From: Chryseobacterium pennipullorum
GTDB taxonomy: Bacteria; Bacteroidota; Bacteroidia; Flavobacteriales; Weeksellaceae
Direction of reading: 5' to 3'
Assembly (NCBI RefSeq): GCF_003384725.1
Contig: NZ_QNVV01000011.1
Coordinates: 62,001 to 126,000, forward strand
DNA length: 64,000 nt
How positions within the stretch are numbered: the stretch's first letter is position 1; every line of letters starts with the position of its first letter. Below are positions 52,502 through 61,284 of the stretch, one piece after another. A program made the position numbers and the translations under genes. Under the pieces are notes generated by a model, which saw only the letters and a list, made by a program, of their open reading frames with translations, did no database searches and was not told the origin of the DNA.

Positions 52502-54061
52502 TTAATTGGAGAACTCTATCAGTTCTTCTTTTTGTGAATTGTAGATTTTATACTCTAGGTATTTAAAAGAATCCCTTGGGATGATGGTTACCCATTTTTT
52601 GTATTTGATAAACCATTTCATCTGAATGCTTTTGATCCCTTTGGTAAGATAGGCTTCTACAAAAGGATGCACGTGCAGGTAGAGTTTCCCTTTTTCTTTC
52701 TGCATCATGGTTCTTAGGGTTTCTTCCATTCTTTCCACAATAACGATCGGAGCTACAATTTCTCCGTCTTTATTTGGGTTTTCTTCTTTTGTTTCGATCT
52801 GTTTTTCCGGACGGTTTCTTTGTCTGGTGATCTGGATCAGTCCAAATTTACTTGGAGGCAGGATCTTGTGGCGTGCTTTGTCACGCTTCATTTCTTCTTT
52901 GAGATGTTCGTAAAGATCTCTTCTGTGGTCGGCGTTGGGCATATCGATGAAGTCGATCACGATAATACCTCCCATATCGCGGAGACGAAGCTGTCTTGCA
53001 ATTTCTGTGGCAGCCATTTTGTTTACTCTCAGAGCATGCTCTTTATTTACGGCGGCCCCGGTAGTGATATTGTTTCCGGAGTTGACATCAACCACATGCA
53101 GTGCTTCTGTATGTTCGATGACAAGATAGGCGCCTTTTGAGCTTGGAATGTTGACATGTTTCCCGAAACTCTGTTTGAGTTGTTTTTCAACATTGTAATA
53201 TTCCAGAAGAGGAATGTGGGAATCATAAAACTGGACAATATTTTTTCTTTCAGGAGCAATTACTTCTACATAATTTTTCATTTCATTCACCATTTGCTCA
53301 TCATCACAAATGATATTCACGAAATCCTGATTAAAATTGTCCCTTAAAATAGCTGAAGCTTTGTCTTCTTCACTTAAAACTTTGGACGGAACTTTATTTC
53401 TCTGGATATTTTTAAAAGTGCTTTCCCACTTCTGAACCAGCTGGTTCATGTCATTGTGAAGGTCTGCTACTTTTTTTCCTTCGGCCACTGTTCTGATAAT
53501 CACTCCAAAGCCTTCGGGCTTGATGCTGTCTATCAAGGTTTTTAGCCTTTCTTTTTCCTCTGAAGTTCTGATCTTTTTGGAAATAGAAACCTTATTGTCG
53601 AAAGGAATAAGAACCAAAAAGCGTCCTGTGAGTGAAATCTGGGTAGATATTCGCGGACCTTTTGTAGAAATAGGTTCTTTGGTGATCTGAAGCAGAACAA
53701 TGTCATCTTTGGCAATGACTTTATCTACCGTTCCGTTTTTATCTATTTCGGGTTGTATCTCGAAATTTTTTAAGCTTGAAGTGCTTTGTTTTTTGGAAAT
53801 AGTATCTTTTAGAAACTTTCTGTAGGTAAGATACTGTGGTCCTAAATCCTGATAATGAAGAAATGCGTCTTTGTCATATCCGATATTGACGAATGCTGCA
53901 TTCAGGTTAGGGGCCAGTTTTTTTACTTTTCCTATAAACAGATCTCCAACTATAAAATCGCTTTTGTCCTCTTGCTCATGAAGTTCACATAGTCTTCCGT
54001 CTTCCAGCAGTGCAATCTTTGTAAGATCATCTTCATGCGAAACTATTAGTTCTTTCTTCAT
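52502..54061 (-). CDS. rng: Ribonuclease E/G family protein
   Basis: A 519-residue single-strand endoribonuclease used in rRNA maturation and mRNA decay. The S1 domain spans residues 38-115 (IVGDLFIGKVKKLAPNLNAAFVNIGYDKDAFLH). The DNase-I-like catalytic region has HVVDVNSGNN (metal Asp) and GGIIVIDFIDMPNADHR (second metal Asp), and the C-terminal zinc-link and KLYLHVHPFVEAYLTKG follow. The length is that of RNase G, without the E-type scaffold. It is upstream-linked to the small basic protein and HU genes on the same strand. Confidence 0.93.
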   Translation of the reverse strand: MKKELIVSHEDDLTKIALLEDGRLCELHEQEDKSDFIVGDLFIGKVKKLAPNLNAAFVNIGYDKDAFLHYQDLGPQYLTYRKFLKDTISKKQSTSSLKNFEIQPEIDKNGTVDKVIAKDDIVLLQITKEPISTKGPRISTQISLTGRFLVLIPFDNKVSISKKIRTSEEKERLKTLIDSIKPEGFGVIIRTVAEGKKVADLHNDMNQLVQKWESTFKNIQRNKVPSKVLSEEDKASAILRDNFNQDFVNIICDDEQMVNEMKNYVEVIAPERKNIVQFYDSHIPLLEYYNVEKQLKQSFGKHVNIPSSKGAYLVIEHTEALHVVDVNSGNNITTGAAVNKEHALRVNKMAATEIARQLRLRDMGGIIVIDFIDMPNADHRRDLYEHLKEEMKRDKARHKILPPSKFGLIQITRQRNRPEKQIETKEENPNKDGEIVAPIVIVERMEETLRTMMQKEKGKLYLHVHPFVEAYLTKGIKSIQMKWFIKYKKWVTIIPRDSFKYLEYKIYNSQKEELIEFSN

Positions 54062-54294
54062 TTTGTTATAAGATAAAAATTGTTAAGATCATAGGAAAGG
54101 GATGTCTTCATGTTTAATTCATCTATTAAATATAACGATTTTGAATGAAAAGCATTATATTTTTATTAAAATAATATTTGAAACTGTCCGTTTTCCGAGG
54201 AATCTTATAGTTGCAAACAAAAATATAGTCGGTGAACTTTAGAAATTAAAACCACCAACTATATTGTTATATTGTAAATCTCGTGAAGAAGAGA

Positions 54295-54384
54295 TTATTT
54301 TTTCTTATGTCTGTTCGCTCTTCTTCTTTTCTTTCTTTTGTGAGTCGCAACCTTGTGTCTTTTTCTTTTCTTTCCGCTTGGCAT
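54295..54384 (-). CDS. 29-residue, highly basic protein (putative ribosome-associated small protein)
   Basis: Too short for an ordinary gene search, but convincing: 29 codons with ATG at 54384 and TAA at 54295. It reads MPSGKKRKRHKVATHKRKKR then RRANRHKKK: about 60% Lys, Arg or His. It is preceded and followed by non-coding sequence and lies between the HU and RNase E/G genes. I recall near-identical small proteins in other Bacteroidota at this spot. Its composition is that of a small ribosomal protein (like bL38 or COX24-like tails); that assignment is inference. Confidence 0.75.
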   Translation of the reverse strand: MPSGKKRKRHKVATHKRKKRRRANRHKKK

Positions 54385-54427
54385 AATTTTAATTTTTTAG
54401 TAACTAGTTAATATTCAGTTAATGTTC

Positions 54428-54718
54428 TTATTTTACTGCAACTTTTGTTTTTACTTTCTCTACAAAAGATTTTGAAGGTTTGAAAGCAGGAATGTTATGA
54501 GCAGGAATCTCAATCGCAGTGTTTTTAGAAATATTTCTTCCTGTTTTAGCAGCTCTTGTTTTAATGATAAAAGATCCAAAACCTCTTAGATAAACATTAT
54601 CCCCATTATACATAGAAGTTCTGATCTCCTGCATAAAAGCTTCTACAACTTTCTGTGTTTCATTCTTTTCTGTTCCCAACTTATTTGAGATGGTGTTTAC
54701 CAATTCTGCCTTTGTCAT
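54428..54718 (-). CDS. HU family DNA-binding protein
   Basis: A 96-residue histone-like protein. The N-terminal helices (AELVNTISNKLGTEKNETQKVVEAFMQEIRTSM, in segments), the beta arm with VYLRGFGSFIIKTRAAKTGRNISKNTAIEIPAHNIPAFKP (in segments) and the conserved RxGRNP-like TGRNISKN are all present. It binds and bends DNA as a dimer. The -7 TAAATTTG is at 54757-54750 with a TTG 21 bp upstream on the minus strand. The small basic gene lies 44 bp downstream of its stop. Confidence 0.93.
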   Translation of the reverse strand: MTKAELVNTISNKLGTEKNETQKVVEAFMQEIRTSMYNGDNVYLRGFGSFIIKTRAAKTGRNISKNTAIEIPAHNIPAFKPSKSFVEKVKTKVAVK

Positions 54719-55026
54719 TTCCTTATTTTAATTTTAAATTTTAGGTGTGCAAATTTAGTTAAAAAAATTGAATACTAGCAAATTAGTGGCAAAATATTTT
54801 TATTCAAATCGTTGAGTTTTTAATGTGTACAGTATATGAAGAGGGGCTTTAAATAATTTAATAATAAAATAATACGGTTGCTGAATCTGTCAAAAAGAGG
54901 AGGTGCAATCTGTGGAAATACCGCGGGAGAGAAGCTTTAAAAGGGGTTGCAGTATCTCTGGCTCAACTGTTGGATGTTGGTAGTCAGCGGGTCTGACAGG
55001 ACCTTCAAAACAGTATTCATGATTTT
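54719..55026. other. 308-bp intergenic region
   Basis: It contains the promoter of the HU gene at its left end (54750-54781). The remainder, up to the response regulator's stop, has no gene, strong hairpin or repeat that I can support. Confidence 0.4.
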
Positions 55027-55698
55027 TTACATGCTGGAATTGTAATATCCGTTTTCCACACAGAATCGGATAAGATGAAGTTTAGTTTTCAGTCCCAGTT
55101 TTTCGGTAAGTCTGTTGATATATGTATCAATGGTTCTTGTACTCAGGTTGAGTTTTTCAGCGATTTCTTTATTGCTGAAGCCCTCATAGCAGAATCTCAT
55201 CAGTTGTATTTCAGAAGAAGAAAGCTCCTCCTGGCCTTTCTTCTGTCTGTCCATGTATTCCTGCACTGCCAGCGGTTGCTGCTCCCATTCTTTGGAGTAG
55301 GCGCCATAGTCAAAGTCGTCAGAAGCAATACTTCCCTTGATGATATCCTTGATAATGGTGCTCTTTTTCTGACAGTAATAGATATTGGGAATCTTTGATA
55401 GAATTTCGGCCATGTCTTCCTGATAGGTCCCTGAATAGGTAATAACAGGAGTTTCCGTGTTGTTTTTTCTGATGTATTTAATGGCTTCAATTCCACTCAG
55501 TACCGGCATAAACAGTTCAATAATGAACACGTCTTCTTGTCTTCTGTAGATTCTGTTGACGAGCTCGTGCCCGTTGTTGCAGTCGTTCAGAAGCATATAG
55601 AAAGGATTTTCCATAAGGGTTTTGATCATTATTTTTTTAAAATAAAAATCGCTGTCAGCAATGGAAAAACGCACCGTATTAGATAATATTTTACTCAT
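55027..55698 (-). CDS. NarL/FixJ-type response regulator with a Glu phospho-acceptor site
   Basis: A 223-residue regulator with an N-terminal receiver (to about 125) and a C-terminal LuxR/NarL helix-turn-helix (LSSSEIQLMRFCYEGFSNKEIAEKLNLSTRTIDTYINRLTEKLG, in segments). In the receiver the acidic pair D15/D17, T87 and K111/K112 are recognisable, but the phospho-acceptor is Glu61 in VFIIELFMPVLSG, where Asp is normal. It is therefore likely phosphorylation-independent or constitutively active. It is divergent from the T6SS genes (179-bp gap), so it is the likely regulator of them. No sensor kinase is beside it. Confidence 0.88.
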   Translation of the reverse strand: MSKILSNTVRFSIADSDFYFKKIMIKTLMENPFYMLLNDCNNGHELVNRIYRRQEDVFIIELFMPVLSGIEAIKYIRKNNTETPVITYSGTYQEDMAEILSKIPNIYYCQKKSTIIKDIIKGSIASDDFDYGAYSKEWEQQPLAVQEYMDRQKKGQEELSSSEIQLMRFCYEGFSNKEIAEKLNLSTRTIDTYINRLTEKLGLKTKLHLIRFCVENGYYNSSM

Positions 55699-55877
55699 TT
55701 TTAATATCGATTTGGCGAATGATATTCAAAATTCAGAGGCCTAATTTATGAAAAACTTATGAAAGAGGAAATTAATATTAATGGATTCAGGGTTTTCCCG
55801 AAATTTGACTGGGGAAATTACGTATTGTGCATAAAATTTTTTTTTTATATTTTCACAGGCCAAACAAATCGCAAATT

Positions 55878-56411
55878 ATGTCTTCAAATAGGGAAAAAAA
55901 ATTAAACAGATCTGACGTCAGAATAGGCATTTGGAAGTTCATTCTATCTTTTGCCGTTTTGTCGGTGGTATCCTTTGGATGTCTATTTCTCTTCTTTAAG
56001 AGTTATGACCTGCAGCGGGAAGGCATCAGCAAGGATGCTGAAGCCTACAAAGATCTGATGCAGCGCAGTGACTTGCTGAAATCTCATATCGATGATATTT
56101 ATCAGAGAATGAATCAGTTGGATGTCAATAAGGTGGAAAATGAGATGTTTCTCAGAACCAATATTATGGATAACGTAAGAAATGCCAAACTTCTTATGGG
56201 AAAAGACAGTGCTGATAACTTCAGGCATTATGCCTTGCTGATGAGGCAGATTGAACCTATGCTGTCCCTGAAAGCCAAAATCATTGAAGTGGAATTCAAA
56301 AAGAAAAATGTCTTGCGGGATCTTACTGAGTGTATGGGAAAAGTAGACAGAGCAAATACTGTTCTTAGAAAAGACCCTACAAGAAGCTTTACAGGAGGAA
56401 GAAGAAAATAA
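55878..56411 (+). CDS. tssO: T6SSiii membrane protein TssO-like
   Basis: A 177-residue bitopic inner-membrane protein: a cytoplasmic N-terminus, one transmembrane helix (FILSFAVLSVVSFGCLFLFF) and a periplasmic coiled-coil region with long helices. This agrees with TssO of the Bacteroidota subtype T6SSiii, and the other genes here belong to the same system. The start at 55878 (MSSNREKK) is chosen over 55827, whose extra residues are not conserved-looking. It is the first gene of the transcript and overlaps none. Family naming is by context and shape. Confidence 0.7.
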   Translation: MSSNREKKLNRSDVRIGIWKFILSFAVLSVVSFGCLFLFFKSYDLQREGISKDAEAYKDLMQRSDLLKSHIDDIYQRMNQLDVNKVENEMFLRTNIMDNVRNAKLLMGKDSADNFRHYALLMRQIEPMLSLKAKIIEVEFKKKNVLRDLTECMGKVDRANTVLRKDPTRSFTGGRRK

Positions 56412-56422
56412 AAAGAAAAGAT

Positions 56423-56947
56423 ATGCAAGGACCAATTACATTATCAAAGAAAGAGAGGCATTATCAGTTTTTTTATTTAATACTGATGCTTGTGACTGCC
56501 CTGTTATTTTTGGGGGTTATCTTTTTAAAAGGCTTTGAATCTCCGTTTTCTGATGAGGATGTGAGAGGAATTCAGAATCTTGAACAGAAAGCAGAATTTG
56601 AGAAACATCAAAAAATTGTACTGCCTATCATGGACAGTACATACGCCACAATCACTAAACTTACGGATGAAGCACCACAGCCTTTTGTAGAAAACAATAT
56701 CTTTATGGGGGTGAATGACCTTAACGGTTATTTTAAAGAGCATGAAGTCGCTGATATCAGAAAAGATGCCTACCCACAAATTGCAAAATTCTATAAAATG
56801 TATTTTGACGACAAAAAGGTGATCTCTACCATTACAGAAGATATCAAGAGGTTTGAAAAACAGGTTGAGGAATGCCGCATTGGCTTTAAAGACAAGCAGG
56901 AGAAAATCTACCTTCGCAAAAATGCTTTAAAGGACCGTACTCAGTAA
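56423..56947 (+). CDS. Second small bitopic T6SSiii membrane protein (TssO/TssP-like)
   Basis: A 174-residue protein with one transmembrane helix (FFYLILMLVTALLFLGVIFL) close to the N-terminus and a helical periplasmic part. It has the same design as the gene 11 bp before it, but low similarity by eye. In T6SSiii a few such proteins (TssN, TssO, TssP, TssQ) replace the TssJLM membrane complex. I cannot decide which of these it is. Confidence 0.6.
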   Translation: MQGPITLSKKERHYQFFYLILMLVTALLFLGVIFLKGFESPFSDEDVRGIQNLEQKAEFEKHQKIVLPIMDSTYATITKLTDEAPQPFVENNIFMGVNDLNGYFKEHEVADIRKDAYPQIAKFYKMYFDDKKVISTITEDIKRFEKQVEECRIGFKDKQEKIYLRKNALKDRTQ

Positions 56948-57003
56948 ACCTAAAGAATGAAAATACCAGGAACTATAAATAAAACACATCACAATTATTA
57001 ACT

Positions 57004-57915
57004 ATGAATTATTTTCAAAAGAACAAAAAGAACATTATTATTGGTGTTATTGCCACTTTGCTCATTGCAGCTCTTGTTGCACTGTGGCTGCAGAAAAAAG
57101 TGATTCACTCTGCCGATGATATTGTGGGGGTGGTTTATCCATCTTCACTGTCCGTGGGAGATACGCTTTTATTTGAAGATAAAACCCAGTTCGCAAAGAC
57201 CAAAAGATGGAATTTCGGAGATGGAACAACTTCTGATAAAAACAGTGGAATTCACTTTTATGATAAGCCGGGATATTACCAGGTAAGCTTGATTGTTGAC
57301 AATAAATACACAAAATCTTTTCCTGTCATGGTAGCGGCCAGAAGCCCGCAGAAACAAAAGGATACTACGAAGATTAAAACAACAATAGAGGCCCCTTCAC
57401 AGGTAATGCAAAATGAAAATGTAAACTTCCGTGCCATTTCAGAAGCTACGCAGTTTTCGTGGAAGTTCGGGGAAACTGGAAATGCAGATGCCAAAGAAAA
57501 ATTTGCTACCTATTCCTATAAGAAACCGGGAGAGTATCTTGTTTCGCTATTTACCAATACCAGCCAGGATCCGGTATACCATACTATAAAAGTTTTGCCG
57601 GCCTATAATTCTCTGGAAGAAGAGGAAGTATCCGTAGAGGATTCCTACGCAAAAGTAGATAATGATTTTAAATATCACCTGCAGCAGATTGCCAATGGAA
57701 ATAGCTTCAATATGCATTACAATTATCTGTTGAGAACATACCTGTGTAATAATGAAAACACTGTGGTAAAAGTAAATGACAGCAAAGTAAATAATTTTTA
57801 TATGTACTGCGCCGGTCTTCAGTTTGACAAAAATATGGTGATCCAAACCGTAAAGGTAAACTTAGATGACACTCAGAACTGTGTAACTAAAGTAGAAATA
57901 AACCAAAGCAAATAA
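57004..57915 (+). CDS. Membrane-anchored PKD-domain protein of the T6SSiii locus
   Basis: A 303-residue protein with an N-terminal transmembrane helix (IIIGVIATLLIAALVALWL) and two PKD-like domains. In the first, KRWNFGDGTTSDK and YDKPGYYQVSLIVDN give the WxFGDG...PGxYxV signature. The second has FSWKFGETG and YKKPGEYLVSLFTN. The rest is periplasmic with no catalytic motif. PKD proteins occur in the T6SSiii cores as periplasmic parts, so it is probably structural (perhaps the TssP equivalent). It precedes tssR by 48 bp. Confidence 0.7.
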   Translation: MNYFQKNKKNIIIGVIATLLIAALVALWLQKKVIHSADDIVGVVYPSSLSVGDTLLFEDKTQFAKTKRWNFGDGTTSDKNSGIHFYDKPGYYQVSLIVDNKYTKSFPVMVAARSPQKQKDTTKIKTTIEAPSQVMQNENVNFRAISEATQFSWKFGETGNADAKEKFATYSYKKPGEYLVSLFTNTSQDPVYHTIKVLPAYNSLEEEEVSVEDSYAKVDNDFKYHLQQIANGNSFNMHYNYLLRTYLCNNENTVVKVNDSKVNNFYMYCAGLQFDKNMVIQTVKVNLDDTQNCVTKVEINQSK

Positions 57916-57963
57916 TACCGTCCGGTTTCTCCGGATGCGCCAATCATAAAAAGATAAAATAGG

Positions 57964-60369
57964 ATGAAAAATAAATTTCCTCTAGCAGCATATTACATAG
58001 GACTATCAGTATTGTTGACGAGTTGTCAGGTAAAGCTTCCGTCAAAGAAAACACCGGAACCGTCTCAATACGGACAGGTAGATAATTCACCTGTTGTGAA
58101 TGGGTTTCCGAAAAAATCCGTTCCTTGGATCGTCGTTTCAGACCGGTCCAGAAATACGGCATACCTGGATAAAGATGACGAAAAATCATATAAAGAAGTT
58201 AAGTTTTTAGAGCCTTTAATGGTTTTGAAGCACCGAGATGGAATGGTAAAAGTAGCAGAATATATTCCTGATGCCTTAATGAAAAAAGTTTCGTCGAAGT
58301 CAATCAAAACTTATGGCTGGATTCCCGAATCCGATCTTCTGCTATGGAATCATTCTCTAAAAAGTGAAAGAACGGGATATCCTGTAAGAGTAGCCGTAGT
58401 ACCCAATAACAGTGAAGTACTGAAAAGTGCTGAAAGGTATTATAAAAATGACTCGATCATGGTGTTCAATTCACCAAGCCTTATTGAAACAGCTAACGTG
58501 AAAATCCCTAACGGGCAGATGGTGTATGTCTACAAACAGGCTGAGAATAACAAAAGATTCCTGGTGGGTAAGAAACCTTCTGTAGATATAGACAGCATCA
58601 GTACCAGTTTGTATGGATGGGTAAGTTCTAATGTAATCTCTACATGGGGTGAGCGTTCTGCTATAAAACTTAAAAATACGACAGGAATCAACGATTCTGA
58701 ACTGGGAGTACATGAAGGATATCCTGGCGGGTCTGGTTCAGACGCGGAAAACAAGAAAGCCATTCTTCTTACTGACATCAACAAAAGAACACCGCTGGAA
58801 AATATCTTCCCAGTGAGTCTTCCATTGGAGTCAGCACCTACTCCTGATTCCAAGACAAAATATTTTACGAATATCCTGGATTACAGTAAAAACTTTGTTT
58901 CCAATGTATTGGGAGAGCCTATTTATTTTGACCGTTACCGTGAGATTACGGAAAGAAATAAAAATATCAATATTGTTTTTGCCTTGGATGTAAGTGCAAC
59001 CAATGCGCCTTACGCTCCCATTGTAAAATCGTTATTGCAGGATCTGCAGCTTAGATTTGAAAAACCGTCATACTTCAATGCCTTTAAGTATGGAGTGGTT
59101 TTGTATAAAAATAACCCTTGCGGAGAAAATATTTCAATTTCAAAATTAAACGCAGATTATACTAAAATAACGGAATTCATTGATCAGAAGACCAATGAAA
59201 TGAACTGTGCGAGCAATAACGGATATCAGCCGGTGGGAGAAGCGCTTACTGCGGCAGGAAACCTTCTTTCGGAAGTACCTGATGAAACCAATATTGTAGT
59301 TACTGTGGGAACTTCAGCTAACCAGAGCGGAAATATGTATAGCGTAATCAGCTCTCTGACGCAGGCACAGGCGAGGTTGATTATGTTCCAGACCAGTGCA
59401 AGATCTTCAGACAATTATAACGATTTTGTATTGATGGCTGAAAATGTGGTGACCAATACTGCTAAAAATATCGCTGAGCTTAAAAAACAAAAGATTATTG
59501 ATCAGTACGATGTCCTTACCAAAAATAACTTCAGCCTGGTAGAAGGTGATGCCGGATTCTTTTCTTTGGCATATCCGAAACAAAGTATGTCTCAGGGATT
59601 CGTTATTTTCCCTAAAAAAGGAGATATTACAACACCGGGATTCCTGAAGAAATCAGTGGACAGCCTTATTTCACAGGTTACTCTGGATAATCAGACGGTG
59701 GATAAATCACTTAATGAATATTTCCATTCTTCAGTGGGTGCAGGTAGAACCGATGTGGACTTGAAGTATAAGTACCTTTACCCGGGACTTACGAATCCTG
59801 TTTCTGCAGGTATTGCCGCTCAGTTGATCAACTATGGAAGCCCGTTCCTGGTGAAAGGAAATATTCCTAAAGATCTGAAAGATTATACTCCTGCTATCGA
59901 AAAAGGAATTCTTATTTCTGAGGCGGAGTATGATAACCTGAAGGCTTTCTACAGTGAAGTATACCGAAATACCAACGCTGAAAGAGCAGACTTTAACCAG
60001 TCAAGAGCCATTAAGGAATATGTGAAACTGCTGAAAAAATACAACCCGACCATTAAATTCCTGGATAAAGGGGCTCTTTACGAGTTGCCAATGTCTTATG
60101 CAATAGGAATGAGTACAGGATTCGATCTTTCGGAAGAGGAGCTGATGGCTAAGTATAAACTAAAAGGATGGAAAAAGGCTAAAATTGTTCCTAATGAGAC
60201 CGTAAGAACCTATTTCCGCCACTATAAAGATCTTGCAGACAGAATGCTTGCCAACAGGAATAATCCGGCAGTAAAGATCCAGCAGAACGGACAGACATTC
60301 TATTGGCTTAATGAATACTTTACGCCAACAAGGCTTCCGACAGAGCAACCGGAGTATACCAAACATTAA
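57964..60369 (+). CDS. tssR: T6SSiii periplasmic core protein TssR-like, lipoprotein with VWA domain
   Basis: An 801-residue lipoprotein (lipobox LLTSCQ, Cys at residue 21). A VWA-like domain is visible from about residue 335: INIVFALDVSATNAPYAPIVK, where D342-x-S344-x-T346 stands for the MIDAS DxSxS, and GYQPVGEALTAAGN and VVTVGTSANQSGN follow. Large lipid-anchored proteins of this type are TssR in the Bacteroidota T6SS. It is thought to form part of the trans-envelope complex. A strong terminator separates it from hcp. Confidence 0.75.
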   Translation: MKNKFPLAAYYIGLSVLLTSCQVKLPSKKTPEPSQYGQVDNSPVVNGFPKKSVPWIVVSDRSRNTAYLDKDDEKSYKEVKFLEPLMVLKHRDGMVKVAEYIPDALMKKVSSKSIKTYGWIPESDLLLWNHSLKSERTGYPVRVAVVPNNSEVLKSAERYYKNDSIMVFNSPSLIETANVKIPNGQMVYVYKQAENNKRFLVGKKPSVDIDSISTSLYGWVSSNVISTWGERSAIKLKNTTGINDSELGVHEGYPGGSGSDAENKKAILLTDINKRTPLENIFPVSLPLESAPTPDSKTKYFTNILDYSKNFVSNVLGEPIYFDRYREITERNKNINIVFALDVSATNAPYAPIVKSLLQDLQLRFEKPSYFNAFKYGVVLYKNNPCGENISISKLNADYTKITEFIDQKTNEMNCASNNGYQPVGEALTAAGNLLSEVPDETNIVVTVGTSANQSGNMYSVISSLTQAQARLIMFQTSARSSDNYNDFVLMAENVVTNTAKNIAELKKQKIIDQYDVLTKNNFSLVEGDAGFFSLAYPKQSMSQGFVIFPKKGDITTPGFLKKSVDSLISQVTLDNQTVDKSLNEYFHSSVGAGRTDVDLKYKYLYPGLTNPVSAGIAAQLINYGSPFLVKGNIPKDLKDYTPAIEKGILISEAEYDNLKAFYSEVYRNTNAERADFNQSRAIKEYVKLLKKYNPTIKFLDKGALYELPMSYAIGMSTGFDLSEEELMAKYKLKGWKKAKIVPNETVRTYFRHYKDLADRMLANRNNPAVKIQQNGQTFYWLNEYFTPTRLPTEQPEYTKH

Positions 60370-60390
60370 TCAGTCATTTTTTATGATATC

Positions 60391-60420
60391 AAAGCAGAAG
60401 GGAAACTTTCTGCTTTTTTT
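60391..60420 (+). terminator. Terminator of the tssO-tssR transcript
   Basis: AAAGCAGAA and TTCTGCTTT form a 9-bp stem with an 8-nt loop followed by T's. Confidence 0.85.
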
Positions 60421-60569
60421 GTGTTTTCGGGATCACTAAAGCAACTCGAACTGCTGAATGCCTATTGCTATTTCTCCTTTGTGTGTAAAAATATGATATT
60501 TTCAAGGAGGTAAGGTGAACTTAAAAATGCTTTGTTGAAAGGGATTATAAGGATGTTTGTAAATCCATT

Positions 60570-60607
60570 GTCGTAGAATTACGACATAAAATCGTAGAAT
60601 TACTACA
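60570..60607. promoter_or_regulatory. Two tandem operator-like palindromes upstream of hcp
   Basis: GTCGTAGAATTACGAC (60570-60585) is a perfect inverted repeat with centre GAAT. A second copy of TCGTAGAATTAC starts 21 bp downstream (60592-60603), with a half-conserved right arm. The 21-bp period is two helical turns, so two dimers could bind on one face. The -7 is about 50 bp further on. Confidence 0.6.
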
Positions 60608-60655
60608 ATTTCTGAGATTTGTATGCAAAAGTTTTTTTAACAAAAAAGGAGCCTT

Positions 60656-60663
60656 TATCTTTG
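60656..60663 (+). promoter_or_regulatory. hcp promoter, -7 element
   Basis: TATCTTTG matches TAnnTTTG fully. The -33 region is a T-run (60632-60638) without the G, so activation by a regulator bound upstream is plausible. Confidence 0.5.
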
Positions 60664-60714
60664 CTATACAATCACTGAATCACAAAATATTATTAACGAT
60701 TAAAATTTACAATC

Positions 60715-61122
60715 ATGGCAGAAAGAAATTCAAGAGGAATCTTAAAATTCAACAACGGAGAAGGACAGAAGCTGTTAAAACTGAACTACAGCGTATCGAG
60801 ATCTACTGACGTTTCAGGACGTGTAGCATCCGACCCTTCCAATGCACTGATCAAAATTACAGTAGAAGCTACTGAGAAATCTGATATCCTTGAAAGCTTG
60901 TTAAACGGTAAGTACAAGCCGACAGTAGGAGAGATCACATTCAACAAATCTCACGAAGAAGGTACATTAATTACTTTGAACTGGCAGAACGGATATGTTA
61001 TCCAGCACCAGGTTGATTTTGATGCGATCGACAGTAACAGTATGCTGATCAGCTTTGTAGTAAGTGCTGAGACTATTGACTACGGTACTTCTCAGTATGC
61101 CGGACTTTGGCCAAGCAGCTAA
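60715..61122 (+). CDS. hcp: T6SS tube protein Hcp/TssD
   Basis: A 135-residue Hcp of the Bacteroidota TssD type, forming the hexameric tube that is pushed out by the sheath. The family form is visible in ILKFNNGEGQKLLKLNYSVSRSTDVSGRVASDP (in segments), then HEEGTLITLNWQNGYVIQHQVDFDAIDSNSMLISFVVSAETIDYG (in segments). Its strong own promoter and terminator, and its location before vgrG, are as expected for a highly expressed tube protein. Confidence 0.93.
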   Translation: MAERNSRGILKFNNGEGQKLLKLNYSVSRSTDVSGRVASDPSNALIKITVEATEKSDILESLLNGKYKPTVGEITFNKSHEEGTLITLNWQNGYVIQHQVDFDAIDSNSMLISFVVSAETIDYGTSQYAGLWPSS

Positions 61123-61146
61123 GATACACACATCATCAACATTCAT

Positions 61147-61182
61147 AAAAAAAGACTGTCCCTATCAAAGACGGTCTTTTTT
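61147..61182 (+). terminator. Terminator of hcp
   Basis: AAAGACTGTC and GACGGTCTTT pair (one T-G), with a 9-nt loop, followed by a T-run. Confidence 0.8.
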
Positions 61183-61284
61183 GCCTAAGCTATAGAACAC
61201 CAACTACTTTCAATGTACAACAGATTTATCTGACGAATGTTTGATAAAATATTGCTATCTTTATTATTAACCAAACACAAGCAT

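Larger units (their letters stand above)
60421..60714. other. Intergenic region before hcp
   Basis: It holds the two tandem palindromes at 60570-60607 and the hcp promoter at 60656-60663 (TATCTTTG). No RNA gene is apparent in the remainder. Confidence 0.5.
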
